NCBI RefSeq assembly: GCF_001625015.1
Contig: NZ_LVWJ02000014.1
Span: 3,596,001-3,660,000 of the forward strand
Direction: 5' to 3'
DNA from: Lewinella sp. 4G2
GTDB lineage: Bacteria > Bacteroidota > Bacteroidia > Chitinophagales > Saprospiraceae
Length of the DNA stretch: 64,000 nucleotides
Of this stretch, positions 26,892 through 34,390 are shown in pieces; position 1 is the first letter of the stretch, and each line of letters starts with the position of its first letter. Position numbers and translations under genes: made by a program. Below the pieces are notes generated by a model. It was not told the origin of the DNA, did no database searches, and saw only the letters and a list, made by a program, of their open reading frames with translations.

Positions 26892-28154
26892 TCACTCACT
26901 AATTCCGCCAGTGGCCTGTACAGTAAGTTGGGCGCGCCCATCCTTAAATCTTGCCTCTACGGAGCCCGCTTTAAGTTCAGCGGTTGAGGTGACCAATTTA
27001 CCGTCCTGGGTAAGCATGCTGTACCCACGGGCCAGCGTGGTCTCGGGCCGGAGGGCGGTGAGGAGGCTTTCCAGGCTGGTGAGTTTGGTCTCCTCTCGGT
27101 CGAGTATGATCGTCGGTAGTCGATCCAATTGCTCGCGAGCGCGCTGTAGCCGCTGCCCTTCCGTTTGTAGGCTGGCCTTCGCGGTGTGCTTGAGCATGAG
27201 TTGTAATCTTTCCAACTTCGGTTGCTCGCGGTATAGTAGCTGCCGGGTGAGGTGGCCGATCTCTCGACCAATCCTAACTAGGTGAGACTCCGCACGGACC
27301 AAGCGCTCGATGAGAAATACCGCGGTGGCCGTCGGCGTCTTCAGGCTCGTATGGACGACGGCGTCCAACACTACCATATCGGTTTCGTGTCCGATGCCGG
27401 AAAGAACGGGCAGGTTGTAGTCCGCCACGGCGCGGGCCAGGTCTTCATCGTCGAATGCCGCCAAATCAGTTTTGCCCCCGCCGCCGCGGATGATAATCAC
27501 CGCATCGAAGGTTTCCGGCCACTGTCGGATTTGCTTAAGGCGTGAAATGATCTCCGGTGCCGTGCGGTTGCCCTGCATGGCGGCCGTGAAGAGCCGTAGA
27601 TCAAACTGGTACCCGTAGGGGTTGGCGGCGATCTGAGCCTTGAAATCCGCCAGGCCGGCCGCCGTTTCGCTGGAGATGATCGCCAATTTAAAGGGCGTTG
27701 CGGATAGGCTTATCCCCCGATTCTTGCTGAGCAATCCTTCCGCCTTCAGCCTCTCCAGGGTCAGTTGGCGGCGGCGCTCCAGTTCACCAATGGTGTGGCT
27801 GGGGTCGATGTCCTCGACTACGAGGCGCAGACCGTAGCGTTGGTGAAAGCTGGTGGACACCTTTAGGCGCACGGAAGTACCGTCCTGCAACAGGTCCCGC
27901 ATGATGCGGATGCCGTATTTGCGTTGGAGGGATGACAAACTACTCTTCCAGACTACCGCACTGAGACTCGCGTTGACAGCGTCGGAAGCTTCTTCTTTCT
28001 CCACCAGGGTAAGCCAACAGTTACCCCGGCTGTCATTAGCCTGACCAATCTCGGCGCTGACCCAAACTGCCTGCTGAAAATTCAGCGCGAAGACACGTTG
28101 GATGAAGTTGGCCAATTCGCCGAGCCGGTAAGTCTTGATTGGGGGTGCAGCCAT
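26892..28154 (-). CDS. xseA: exodeoxyribonuclease VII large subunit
   Basis: This 420-residue protein has an N-terminal OB-fold (about 1-105, YRLGELANFIQRVF ... VWVSAEIG), then the catalytic core with VIIIRGGGGKTDLAAFDDE and GIGHETDMVVLDAVVHTSLKTP, and a long coiled coil. It degrades single-stranded DNA with the small subunit XseB. xseB usually lies next to xseA but is not seen here. I chose the ATG at 28154, where the OB-fold begins. A terminator-like structure lies only 20 bases upstream of this start. Confidence 0.94.
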   Translation of the reverse strand: MAAPPIKTYRLGELANFIQRVFALNFQQAVWVSAEIGQANDSRGNCWLTLVEKEEASDAVNASLSAVVWKSSLSSLQRKYGIRIMRDLLQDGTSVRLKVSTSFHQRYGLRLVVEDIDPSHTIGELERRRQLTLERLKAEGLLSKNRGISLSATPFKLAIISSETAAGLADFKAQIAANPYGYQFDLRLFTAAMQGNRTAPEIISRLKQIRQWPETFDAVIIIRGGGGKTDLAAFDDEDLARAVADYNLPVLSGIGHETDMVVLDAVVHTSLKTPTATAVFLIERLVRAESHLVRIGREIGHLTRQLLYREQPKLERLQLMLKHTAKASLQTEGQRLQRAREQLDRLPTIILDREETKLTSLESLLTALRPETTLARGYSMLTQDGKLVTSTAELKAGSVEARFKDGRAQLTVQATGGISE

Positions 28155-28173
28155 GGTTGGCCAAAGGTGCAGC

Positions 28174-28209
28174 AAAAAAATGAGAGCTCAACGTAAGCGT
28201 TGAGCCCTC
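28174..28209 (-). terminator. minus-strand rho-independent terminator just upstream of xseA
   Basis: Read on the minus strand, GAGGGCTCAACG-CTTA-CGTTGAGCTCTC forms a 12-bp stem whose only irregularity is a G-U pair on that strand, followed by A and seven T (28180-28174). It sits 20 bases before the xseA ATG, so it either ends a small RNA or attenuates xseA. Confidence 0.8.
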
Positions 28210-28389
28210 TTAGAAAAACACCTAAAACCCATATTCATATCATGAAGAAATCTTACCGTCGTTCTGTGAACCCATCTAAGGGTTGTTCGCTTCAGAAGAC
28301 GACCATTTGACGGCCGGATCTCTTGCAGGTCACAGCTCAAAGTGTTAGAAATTTCCTAAGGAAAATTTTGAGCTGAAATTGTCTCGTTG
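28174..28389 (-). ncRNA. candidate small RNA or xseA leader (about 215 nt)
   Basis: A full minus-strand transcription unit without a gene is visible: a -33/-7 promoter (28426-28395), a first imperfect hairpin around AGCTCAAAA ... TTTGAGCT (28372-28336), a central hairpin closed by GTCGTCTTCTG and CAGAACGAC with an inner AACCC/GGGTT stem (about 28304-28260), and a terminator with seven T. The first transcribed bases (CTCAACG) are complementary to the right arm of the terminator (CGTTGAG), so the 5' end could also break the terminator. The size and end pairing recall 6S RNA, but I see nothing that proves that identity; a leader regulating xseA is equally possible. Confidence 0.5.
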
Positions 28390-28394
28390 AGTCG

Positions 28395-28426
28395 CAAATT
28401 TAGCTGCCCACCGTTAAACCACCCAA
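28395..28426 (-). promoter_or_regulatory. sigma-ABfr-type promoter of the candidate small RNA
   Basis: On the minus strand TTG (28426-28424) is followed after 21 bases by TAAATTTG (28402-28395), a perfect match to TAnnTTTG. Confidence 0.6.
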
Positions 28427-28503
28427 TATTAATTAGGAAAATCCTTGTAGCAACTTGGATTATATTTTACGAAGTCTAATTAACGCCATCTGATAAGCCG
28501 CCC

Positions 28504-29124
28504 ATGCAGGAATCAACTAGTGAACTATGGAACCTTGCCTGGCAACTCCTGCAACGAGGCAGCGCCGATAAAAAGCACCGCTTCAGCACGGCTACGATCT
28601 CTACGGATCACAGTTACACTTTACCTGACGGCATACGGGTCAGCGCTCCGCGATCCCGCACGGTCGTGTTGCGCAAAGTAGATCGTACTGCTGGAGTACT
28701 TACGGCGTATACTGACCACCGCAGTTTCAAGGTAGATGACCTCCGGCAAAGAAGCCCTTACCTTAGCTGGTGCTTTTGGGACCCACGCAGTAGTGTGCAG
28801 GTAACGGCGCTGGGTGAGGTAACTATACTGGATGGTCCCATTGCTCGACAGCGATACCTGTCACTTCCCAAGCACAGCCGCAAAGCATACGCTACCCGGT
28901 CCGCTCCCGGACGGATAATCACCGACACACCAGACGACTTACCGAAGGACTGGGACAAGCTTTCGCAGGAGGAGACGAATTATGCCGCCGAGAATTTTGT
29001 CATTTTGGAATGTAGGCTGCTCACCGTCGACGTCCTACAACTCGGCCGCAACGGCCACCAGCGACTCCGGGCTCAGTGTATTCCCGGGGACGATAATTGG
29101 CGGCTGGAGGCCATAGTGCCTTAA
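28504..29124 (+). CDS. pyridoxamine 5'-phosphate oxidase-like flavin-binding protein
   Basis: This 206-residue protein has the split-barrel flavin-binding pattern: TVVLRKVDRTAGVLTAYTDHRSFKVDDL, then LSWCFWDPRSSVQVTALGEV and LPKHSRKAYATRSAPG. It resembles PNPOx-like proteins of Bacteroidota, which bind FMN or a related cofactor and probably act as small-molecule oxidoreductases rather than as vitamin B6 oxidase proper. It has no close operon partner; the next gene starts 60 bp downstream behind its own -7 box. Confidence 0.78.
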   Translation: MQESTSELWNLAWQLLQRGSADKKHRFSTATISTDHSYTLPDGIRVSAPRSRTVVLRKVDRTAGVLTAYTDHRSFKVDDLRQRSPYLSWCFWDPRSSVQVTALGEVTILDGPIARQRYLSLPKHSRKAYATRSAPGRIITDTPDDLPKDWDKLSQEETNYAAENFVILECRLLTVDVLQLGRNGHQRLRAQCIPGDDNWRLEAIVP

Positions 29125-29157
29125 GGCAATTCAACAATGCCATGCCGGGCCGTCGCT

Positions 29158-29165
29158 TATCTTTG
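29158..29165 (+). promoter_or_regulatory. -7 box before the GT-C-like membrane protein gene
   Basis: TATCTTTG, a perfect TAnnTTTG box, ends 19 bases before the TTG start codon at 29185. No clear -33 box is seen. Confidence 0.55.
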
Positions 29166-29184
29166 CTGATCCCAATACCTGAAA

Positions 29185-31032
29185 TTGACGCACTCCCGCC
29201 TGCTCCTTCTTTTTATCGCCGGTTTCTTGGTTACCGGCAACCTGGTGATCGACCGGTGGGAGAACACCTTGTACCACGGTGATTCTTGTTTCTACTACAT
29301 GCACGTAGTCAGCGCTTTCGTGCACGGAGACGTCGGTGATTACGATAAGACGATCACAACGCTGCGGGAAGTCAACCCATCAAGTGCAGACCCGCGGGAG
29401 GATATCTACGGTGTTCGCCTGACGGAGAAGGGCCGCCGCTACATCAAGTACACCGTTGGCGTGCCGGTACTCGAAACGCCGTTCTTCGCCCTCGGCCACC
29501 TGTATGCCAGTGTTTCCCCCAAATACGAGGCCAATGGCTGGACGCGGCCCTACGTACTAGCCGTTGGCTTTTCCATCATCGCCTACGTCACTTTGGCCTT
29601 TTGGCTGCTGATCGGTTTATTGAAACGGTACTTCGACAACCGCACGGTGACGATCGTTTGCGTAGCACTGGTCGCCGCGACAAATTTGTTTTACCACACG
29701 AACTACGTGACGATGTCACACGGGTTCCTCTTTTTCCTGCACACATGGCTGCTCTACGCAACGGTCAAGTTCTGGGACAAGCCATCGCTCTGGCGTGCCA
29801 GCTTACTCGGCGTGATCGTCGGTTTGATTGCGCTGACGCGGGTGCCAGAGATCGTCGCCGCCCTCGTACCCGTGGTATGGGGCGTGAGCAGCTGGGAGAC
29901 CGCCAAAAAAAGACTGGACTTCATCTTGAAGAATGTGAAGTTGGCCATCCCCGCCATCATTGGATTCGGGACAGTTTTCTCCCTCCAGATTGCCTATTGG
30001 TACTACGTAAGCGGACACTTCATTTTCAATCCTTACCAAGGGGAAGGATTCAACTTTTTGAAGCCCAGAGTCTGGCAGGCCTTTTTCGCGTTCGACAATG
30101 GCTGGCTGATCTATACGCCAATCATGGCCTTCGCCCTGGTAGGGCTCTTTTACCTGCGCCGGTACGCGAAGGGCTGGTTACTCCCCATCCTCTCCTTCGT
30201 CGTGTTACAGTGTTGGATCCACTACAGCTACTACGTATACAACTACTTCCCCAGCCTGGGGCAGCGACCGATGGTAGAGACCTACCCTTACCTGGCCTTC
30301 CCGCTGGCGGCAGCCTTTGCGGTTCTGCTGGGTTCCCGACGGTGGAAGTGGGTACCCGTGACTGCTCTCGTCCTGTTTGGTGCCCTCAATCTATTCCAGA
30401 CCTGGCAATCGCGGGAGGGCTACATTTGGTCGGAACGGCACAACCAGGCATTTTACTTCGCCAGCTTCGGTAAGCTCAGCAACAGTATGAACGGGCTCCG
30501 GGCCTATCACACGAATAGCTTGCAGCCAAACGAGAGCAAACTCAGGCTGATTCAGCGTGTGGACAGCACTTCATTTGAAAATAGAAACGAGCTAGGCGAT
30601 CTAGTGAGTGACTACTACGCCAGGACCGGCGATTACGCCTACCATTCCCCCAGTGAATTTTTTAACCTGACGGAGCGGCTTCCCTTAAGTGGAGATATGG
30701 CTGGTGATTACTTTCGAGTGGGCCTCCACGGTTACCTGGAGAATAAGTTTGCCTACCCCAACCGGGACAACCTCTGTACGCTCGTGGCGGAAGTTCGTGA
30801 TGGTAATGATGAGCTATTATTCTCCCGCCGCGTCCCCATCTCCGTGTTCGTGGGGAACGAGGATGGCAATATTTGGAACACCGGCCAACCGCAAGTTTGG
30901 GGGGAAGCTTCCTTCTACGTCCACCTCCCCCGCACCATCGATCCTGGCACCTACCTGAAGACCTACATCCATAATTGGCCGAAGCAAGAGATTTGGCTAG
31001 ATGACTATTCGTTGGAGCATTACCGGAAATAG
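29185..31032 (+). CDS. polytopic membrane protein, GT-C glycosyltransferase-like
   Basis: The 615-residue protein has about ten membrane segments over residues 1-410 and a C-terminal extracytoplasmic beta-rich domain (about 440-615). The loop after the first segment contains acidic residues (GDSCFYYMH, HGDVGDYDKT), as in GT-C fold mannosyl- and arabinosyltransferases, but the match is loose. The start is a TTG (29185), chosen because a perfect -7 box lies just before it and the signal-anchor starts at once. A copy of the 18-bp repeat is inside, encoding ALTRVP at a membrane boundary. The sugar donor and acceptor are unknown. Confidence 0.65.
   Translation: MTHSRLLLLFIAGFLVTGNLVIDRWENTLYHGDSCFYYMHVVSAFVHGDVGDYDKTITTLREVNPSSADPREDIYGVRLTEKGRRYIKYTVGVPVLETPFFALGHLYASVSPKYEANGWTRPYVLAVGFSIIAYVTLAFWLLIGLLKRYFDNRTVTIVCVALVAATNLFYHTNYVTMSHGFLFFLHTWLLYATVKFWDKPSLWRASLLGVIVGLIALTRVPEIVAALVPVVWGVSSWETAKKRLDFILKNVKLAIPAIIGFGTVFSLQIAYWYYVSGHFIFNPYQGEGFNFLKPRVWQAFFAFDNGWLIYTPIMAFALVGLFYLRRYAKGWLLPILSFVVLQCWIHYSYYVYNYFPSLGQRPMVETYPYLAFPLAAAFAVLLGSRRWKWVPVTALVLFGALNLFQTWQSREGYIWSERHNQAFYFASFGKLSNSMNGLRAYHTNSLQPNESKLRLIQRVDSTSFENRNELGDLVSDYYARTGDYAYHSPSEFFNLTERLPLSGDMAGDYFRVGLHGYLENKFAYPNRDNLCTLVAEVRDGNDELLFSRRVPISVFVGNEDGNIWNTGQPQVWGEASFYVHLPRTIDPGTYLKTYIHNWPKQEIWLDDYSLEHYRK
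29828..29845 (-). repeat. 18-bp interspersed motif, copy 7 (C/T variant)
   Basis: The minus strand reads GCACCCGCGTCAGCGCAA inside the GT-C-like gene, antisense to it. It is the only copy with the C/T combination at the two variable positions, and the last two bases deviate. Confidence 0.8.
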
Positions 31033-31119
31033 GGCCAGGAATTACCCACTCTACTTGTCTGACGTAACCATTATCTGCTACAACTACCAACGATCCGTGG
31101 GGTGGTATACCGGTCTACG

Positions 31120-31737
31120 CTAGTTGGACTTCCAAACTTCGTACCAGCGTTTATCGCCCTTGTTCTTCTCACGTTGCTTTTTGCGTTTAGCCTTGTCCTT
31201 ATCGCGGCGATTGCGGTTGCGTTCCCGCTGGTTGGCGCGTTGCTTTTTCTTGGGCCACACATCGTTGCGCTTAGCTAAAACGTAGCGCACACTTACTGCT
31301 GTTTGCGTATCCAGGATTCTATCGCCGCCACGGACGTTGATAGCAGGCTTAAAGTCGTAGCTCACGTTGACTCTTGCGAAGGTGATCTCCGCCCCAATGA
31401 TGCCATCGATACCGAAGGGCCGCTTGGCGAGCTCCCCGTCCTTGTTCAACTCGTCCGTCCAACCGGTGTGGACGCCAGCACCGTAGAAGAGGTTTACCCG
31501 GCGGGATAGGATGTTTTGGTGCTGCTTTCCCAACAGCGTCAGGTTACCCTGGTTCTTGAGGAGGCTGGATTGAATGATCCCTTCCAGCACGAAATTCTTA
31601 TGGATTTGGGGCAAACGTAGCTGAGCCGTCACGCCAATATCCGTACCAACCCGTAGGCCTAAGCCAACATCATAGGATTGGGCGTCAAGTTGACTATTCA
31701 AAAGAAAGGGAACTAACAGCAGGAGGTATCTGATCAT
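31120..31737 (-). CDS. outer-membrane beta-barrel protein with basic C-terminal tail
   Basis: This 205-residue protein has a signal peptide (about 1-19, ending LDAQS), a small beta-barrel-like region with alternating hydrophobic strands (about 20-155), and then an unusual tail of about 45 residues made almost entirely of Lys, Arg, Asn and Gln (RERNRNRRDKDKAKRKKQRE). Barrels of this size occur in many Bacteroidota, but a highly basic tail is not typical; it might bind lipopolysaccharide, DNA or the cell wall. I chose the ATG at 31737 because it opens the signal peptide. Confidence 0.7.
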   Translation of the reverse strand: MIRYLLLLVPFLLNSQLDAQSYDVGLGLRVGTDIGVTAQLRLPQIHKNFVLEGIIQSSLLKNQGNLTLLGKQHQNILSRRVNLFYGAGVHTGWTDELNKDGELAKRPFGIDGIIGAEITFARVNVSYDFKPAINVRGGDRILDTQTAVSVRYVLAKRNDVWPKKKQRANQRERNRNRRDKDKAKRKKQREKNKGDKRWYEVWKSN

Positions 31738-31805
31738 GGAGCAGAAACGGCAGGCGGGAAGCATTTGTGTTAAGGGGCAGCCTATTTTTATTCTCCTTAA
31801 GGCTG

Positions 31806-33227
31806 TTAATCTAGTGGGTCACTAATATCTAAACGACCGTGCTGCAACAGGAGCACCCGATCCGCAAACTGATGCGCCATCTCCACATCGTGGGTGATCA
31901 TCAGTAGCGCCATTTTGTTTTCTCGGGCCAGGCGGTGGTACAGTTGTAAGATGTCCGCTTTCACAGCTGAGTCCAGCGCAGATACCGTTTCATCCGCGAT
32001 CAAGACCGTTGGCTTGGTGGCTAAAGCAAGACAAATTGCTACCCGTTGTCGCTGCCCGCCACTCAATTGATGAGGAAGGGACCTTGCTACAAGGCTAGGG
32101 TCTAGGTCCACTTGGCATAAAAGGGCGGCAGAGTCGGGTTGGTGTTCTGCCCAGCGATTTCGATTGGATCTGAGTACTTCCTGAATGGCAAACTCAACCG
32201 AGTGGCGAGGATTCAAACTCAAGCCAGGGGATTGACTGATCAGGCTTGTTCTACCATCAAAAACATTGATCACACCGTGCGTGGGCTGTAATTCACCCAT
32301 CAGTAATTTTGCTAAGGTTGACTTCCCTACCCCGCTTTTACCGATCAGGGCGACAATTTCACCCGTCCTTATTGATAGATTGATTTCGTTGAGTAACCAT
32401 TGATCTGGTGACTTCCCTCCTTGCTTATGAGCTGCGGCATAGTCAAATTGTAGATCCTGGACGCTAAGCGCAATTGCGTCAGCAGCCAATTGTATCCTTG
32501 ACGAATGGTTTTGAGCTATGGTCGCCTCACCACTTGTCACGTCGGGCATCGAAACAATGCGTTGCGTATACCGACGAAGCAGCCTCACGTCGTGCGTAAT
32601 TAGCAGAAGCGCAGATTTTTTAGTGACAACCAATTGGCGTAACAGATCGAGAAGCGCCGTTTCATTTTCGTCATCCAGTGCGGTGGTTGGTTCGTCCGCT
32701 ACGATCAGTTGGGGCTCGCCGGCGATGGCCATGGCGATGACGATTCGTTGTAGCTGGCCACCACTCAACTGGTGGGGGTACGACCTCAGTATTCGATCCT
32801 GGTCGTTCAGCAACTGTACTTCCGTTAGCGCTGCTTTTAAGGCAATCTCTAAATTCTGCGTACTGCTTTTTGCCACGGCAGTGAGTGCTTCCTCAAGTTG
32901 CTGGCCGATCGTCAAGGTGGGGTTCAGTGCCAGGCTTGGGTCCTGCCAGATCATTCCAACTTCACGCTGGCGATAATTTTTGAGCGCCTTCTGGCTGATG
33001 GTTGTCACGCCTAACCTCTGATCTGTTTTGGTCCAGAACGACGTCGACTCAGCGCTCCAGCTAGCCGAAATTGGCAAGGTTCGCGTGATTGTCTTTGCCA
33101 CGAGTGATTTTCCGCTACCGCTCGGACCGGAAAGCCCCACTATTTCTCCGGGTTTGATCTCCAGGTTGAAGCCAGATAGTACCTCCCTCTCATCCCCAAA
33201 GGAGATCGACAGATCGGTTATTTTCAA
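31806..33227 (-). CDS. ABC transporter ATPase with two fused nucleotide-binding domains
   Basis: The 473-residue protein contains two complete ABC domains: Walker A GPSGSGKS and signature LSGGQLQR in the first half, GKSGVGKST and LSGGQRQR in the second, each with a Walker B (LIVADEPTTALD, LIADETVSALD). This is the layout of fused OppD-OppF/DppD-DppF-type ATPases that power peptide or nickel uptake. No permease or binding protein is encoded nearby. The start is probably TTG at 33227, since a stop codon lies a short way upstream in frame and no ATG or GTG intervenes. A copy of the 18-bp repeat lies 55 bp upstream in the opposite orientation. Confidence 0.88.
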   Translation of the reverse strand: MKITDLSISFGDEREVLSGFNLEIKPGEIVGLSGPSGSGKSLVAKTITRTLPISASWSAESTSFWTKTDQRLGVTTISQKALKNYRQREVGMIWQDPSLALNPTLTIGQQLEEALTAVAKSSTQNLEIALKAALTEVQLLNDQDRILRSYPHQLSGGQLQRIVIAMAIAGEPQLIVADEPTTALDDENETALLDLLRQLVVTKKSALLLITHDVRLLRRYTQRIVSMPDVTSGEATIAQNHSSRIQLAADAIALSVQDLQFDYAAAHKQGGKSPDQWLLNEINLSIRTGEIVALIGKSGVGKSTLAKLLMGELQPTHGVINVFDGRTSLISQSPGLSLNPRHSVEFAIQEVLRSNRNRWAEHQPDSAALLCQVDLDPSLVARSLPHQLSGGQRQRVAICLALATKPTVLIADETVSALDSAVKADILQLYHRLARENKMALLMITHDVEMAHQFADRVLLLQHGRLDISDPLD

Positions 33228-33281
33228 AAGTGGCTGTGGAGGTTCGATACCGTAAAATTAGCCCAATTATCCCGTTACACC

Positions 33282-33299
33282 GCACCTGCGGCAGCGCCC
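33282..33299 (+). repeat. 18-bp interspersed motif, copy 8 (T/G variant)
   Basis: GCACCTGCGGCAGCGCCC lies between the ABC ATPase start and the end of the HsdR-like gene, opposite in orientation to both. Confidence 0.92.
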
Positions 33300-33351
33300 T
33301 AGCTTGCTGAATAGCGTTCGAGAGTTGCGCGCAAGGATAGATGCAAGCCAC

Positions 33352-33828
33352 CTAGATCCACTCCGGTACGCGATCCAGAAAAGCGTAGTCTTTGGCTGCG
33401 TAATCGATCTCGGCGATCACGTTTTTTCTGCCGTTGGAGATCATGAGGTAGGGCACTTGGAGCGCGCCATTGTAATTGGCCGCCTGCCGGAAAGTGTCCG
33501 TGGATAATTTCACCCCGGGCGCCTTGCATTCGATGAGTAAAAAGGGGCGCATATCGCGATCAAAAACCAGGATGTCGGTACGGCGGGCGCCGTCGTTGAT
33601 GGTGATTCCCCGTTCCACGGTGATGCGGTTACGGTTGTATTTCATATCGCCAATGAGGAAATGCAATAGCAGTTGGCGCACGAATTCCTCGGGTTGCAGG
33701 ACGTACCATTTCTTACGGATCATGCCAAACACCAGGCGGTTATTGCCTTCCTCCTTGACGTTAAGCTGGGGGGCGAAGCGGGTCAGTTTCAGGTCCAGAA
33801 AGATCGGTTGTTTGGGGTCGGTAGCCAT
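33352..33828 (-). CDS. HsdR N-terminal-like endonuclease-fold protein
   Basis: This 158-residue protein carries the PD-(D/E)xK core of the type I restriction enzyme R-subunit N-terminal family: RRTDILVFDRD followed by LLIECKAP, with the preceding FVRQLLLHFLI helix. It is a stand-alone domain without a helicase, and no HsdM or HsdS is nearby, so it is probably not part of a restriction system; single-domain members are common in Bacteroidota and have unknown roles. The ATG at 33828 lies inside the 3' end of the upstream gene (68-bp overlap), so the two are coupled. Confidence 0.8.
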   Translation of the reverse strand: MATDPKQPIFLDLKLTRFAPQLNVKEEGNNRLVFGMIRKKWYVLQPEEFVRQLLLHFLIGDMKYNRNRITVERGITINDGARRTDILVFDRDMRPFLLIECKAPGVKLSTDTFRQAANYNGALQVPYLMISNGRKNVIAEIDYAAKDYAFLDRVPEWI

Positions 33829-34390
33829 CGGCGAGGGTTTGCAGATCGGGAAACAAGCTGATGAAGGCCTGGTTGAATTCGGCGTGGTGATCCACGAGCA
33901 AGGTGTCAACGCCGTCGAGTAATTCCGGCTGACTCAGTCGCTTTTTCAGGCGCCTGAAGACGTCATTCATGCCGGCGACCGTGCCGTACATCCGCAGCCA
34001 TTTGCCTTCGACCATGCCAGTGGCAAATCGAGCCGCCTTCTCTGGCATCAGCGGGCGCTGCCGCAGGATGCGATGGTAAGTGGTCGTGCAAAAGGTTGCA
34101 AAAGGCTCCGGGCCAAAGTCCTGCCAGTGAAGGAATAGGAAGTGGTCAAAGCCAATATCGGTAAGTACGGAAGCGTAGCGCCCGTGTCGCTTGGCAATCA
34201 GTGCATTAAGCGCTTTGACTTGTGGATGTTGATCGGTTAGCAAATCAATGGCGCGGTGCATCTCCACCCCTCTTCTGATGCCCGGCGGTAAGGCAGCCAC
34301 TTCTTTACCGCGAACTAAGTCACCAAGGTAGTTACCGACTTGTAAGTCAGCATCGAAAGCGGAAAGTGTGAGGTGGGCTAGGTAGTTGAT
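33761..34390 (-). CDS. acpH: acyl carrier protein phosphodiesterase (AcpH, DUF479), unusual start
   Basis: The 209-residue protein matches AcpH, which removes the 4'-phosphopantetheine arm from acyl carrier protein: LAHLTLS, GNYLGDLVRG, LPPGIRRGVEMHRAID, DIGFDHFLFLHW. The conserved N-terminus starts NYLAHL, and the codon in the methionine position is ATC (34390-34388); an in-frame TGA lies four codons upstream and no ATG, GTG or TTG precedes the conserved region. The first usable GTG (34300) would delete 30 conserved residues. The gene would overlap the end of ppk by 13 bp. So it uses a rare ATC start, or has a sequence error, or is N-terminally truncated. Confidence 0.75.
   Translation of the reverse strand: MNYLAHLTLSAFDADLQVGNYLGDLVRGKEVAALPPGIRRGVEMHRAIDLLTDQHPQVKALNALIAKRHGRYASVLTDIGFDHFLFLHWQDFGPEPFATFCTTTYHRILRQRPLMPEKAARFATGMVEGKWLRMYGTVAGMNDVFRRLKKRLSQPELLDGVDTLLVDHHAEFNQAFISLFPDLQTLADGYRPQTTDLSGPETDPLRPPA
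34053..34071 (-). repeat. degenerate copy of the 18-bp motif (1-bp insertion)
   Basis: The minus strand reads GCATCCTGCGGCAGCGCCC, the motif with one extra base, inside the acpH gene (read ILRQRP). It could be a diverged copy or chance. Confidence 0.5.

Noticed and set aside
28242-28310. A 22-codon basic frame on the plus strand (starts MKKSYRRSVNPSKGC)
   Set aside because: It lies inside the hairpins of the minus-strand transcription unit, has no promoter of its own that I can see, and its composition can arise from the stem sequences.
33352-33828. Restriction-modification or defence island
   Set aside because: Only a single HsdR N-terminal-like domain is present, with no methylase, specificity subunit or helicase nearby.
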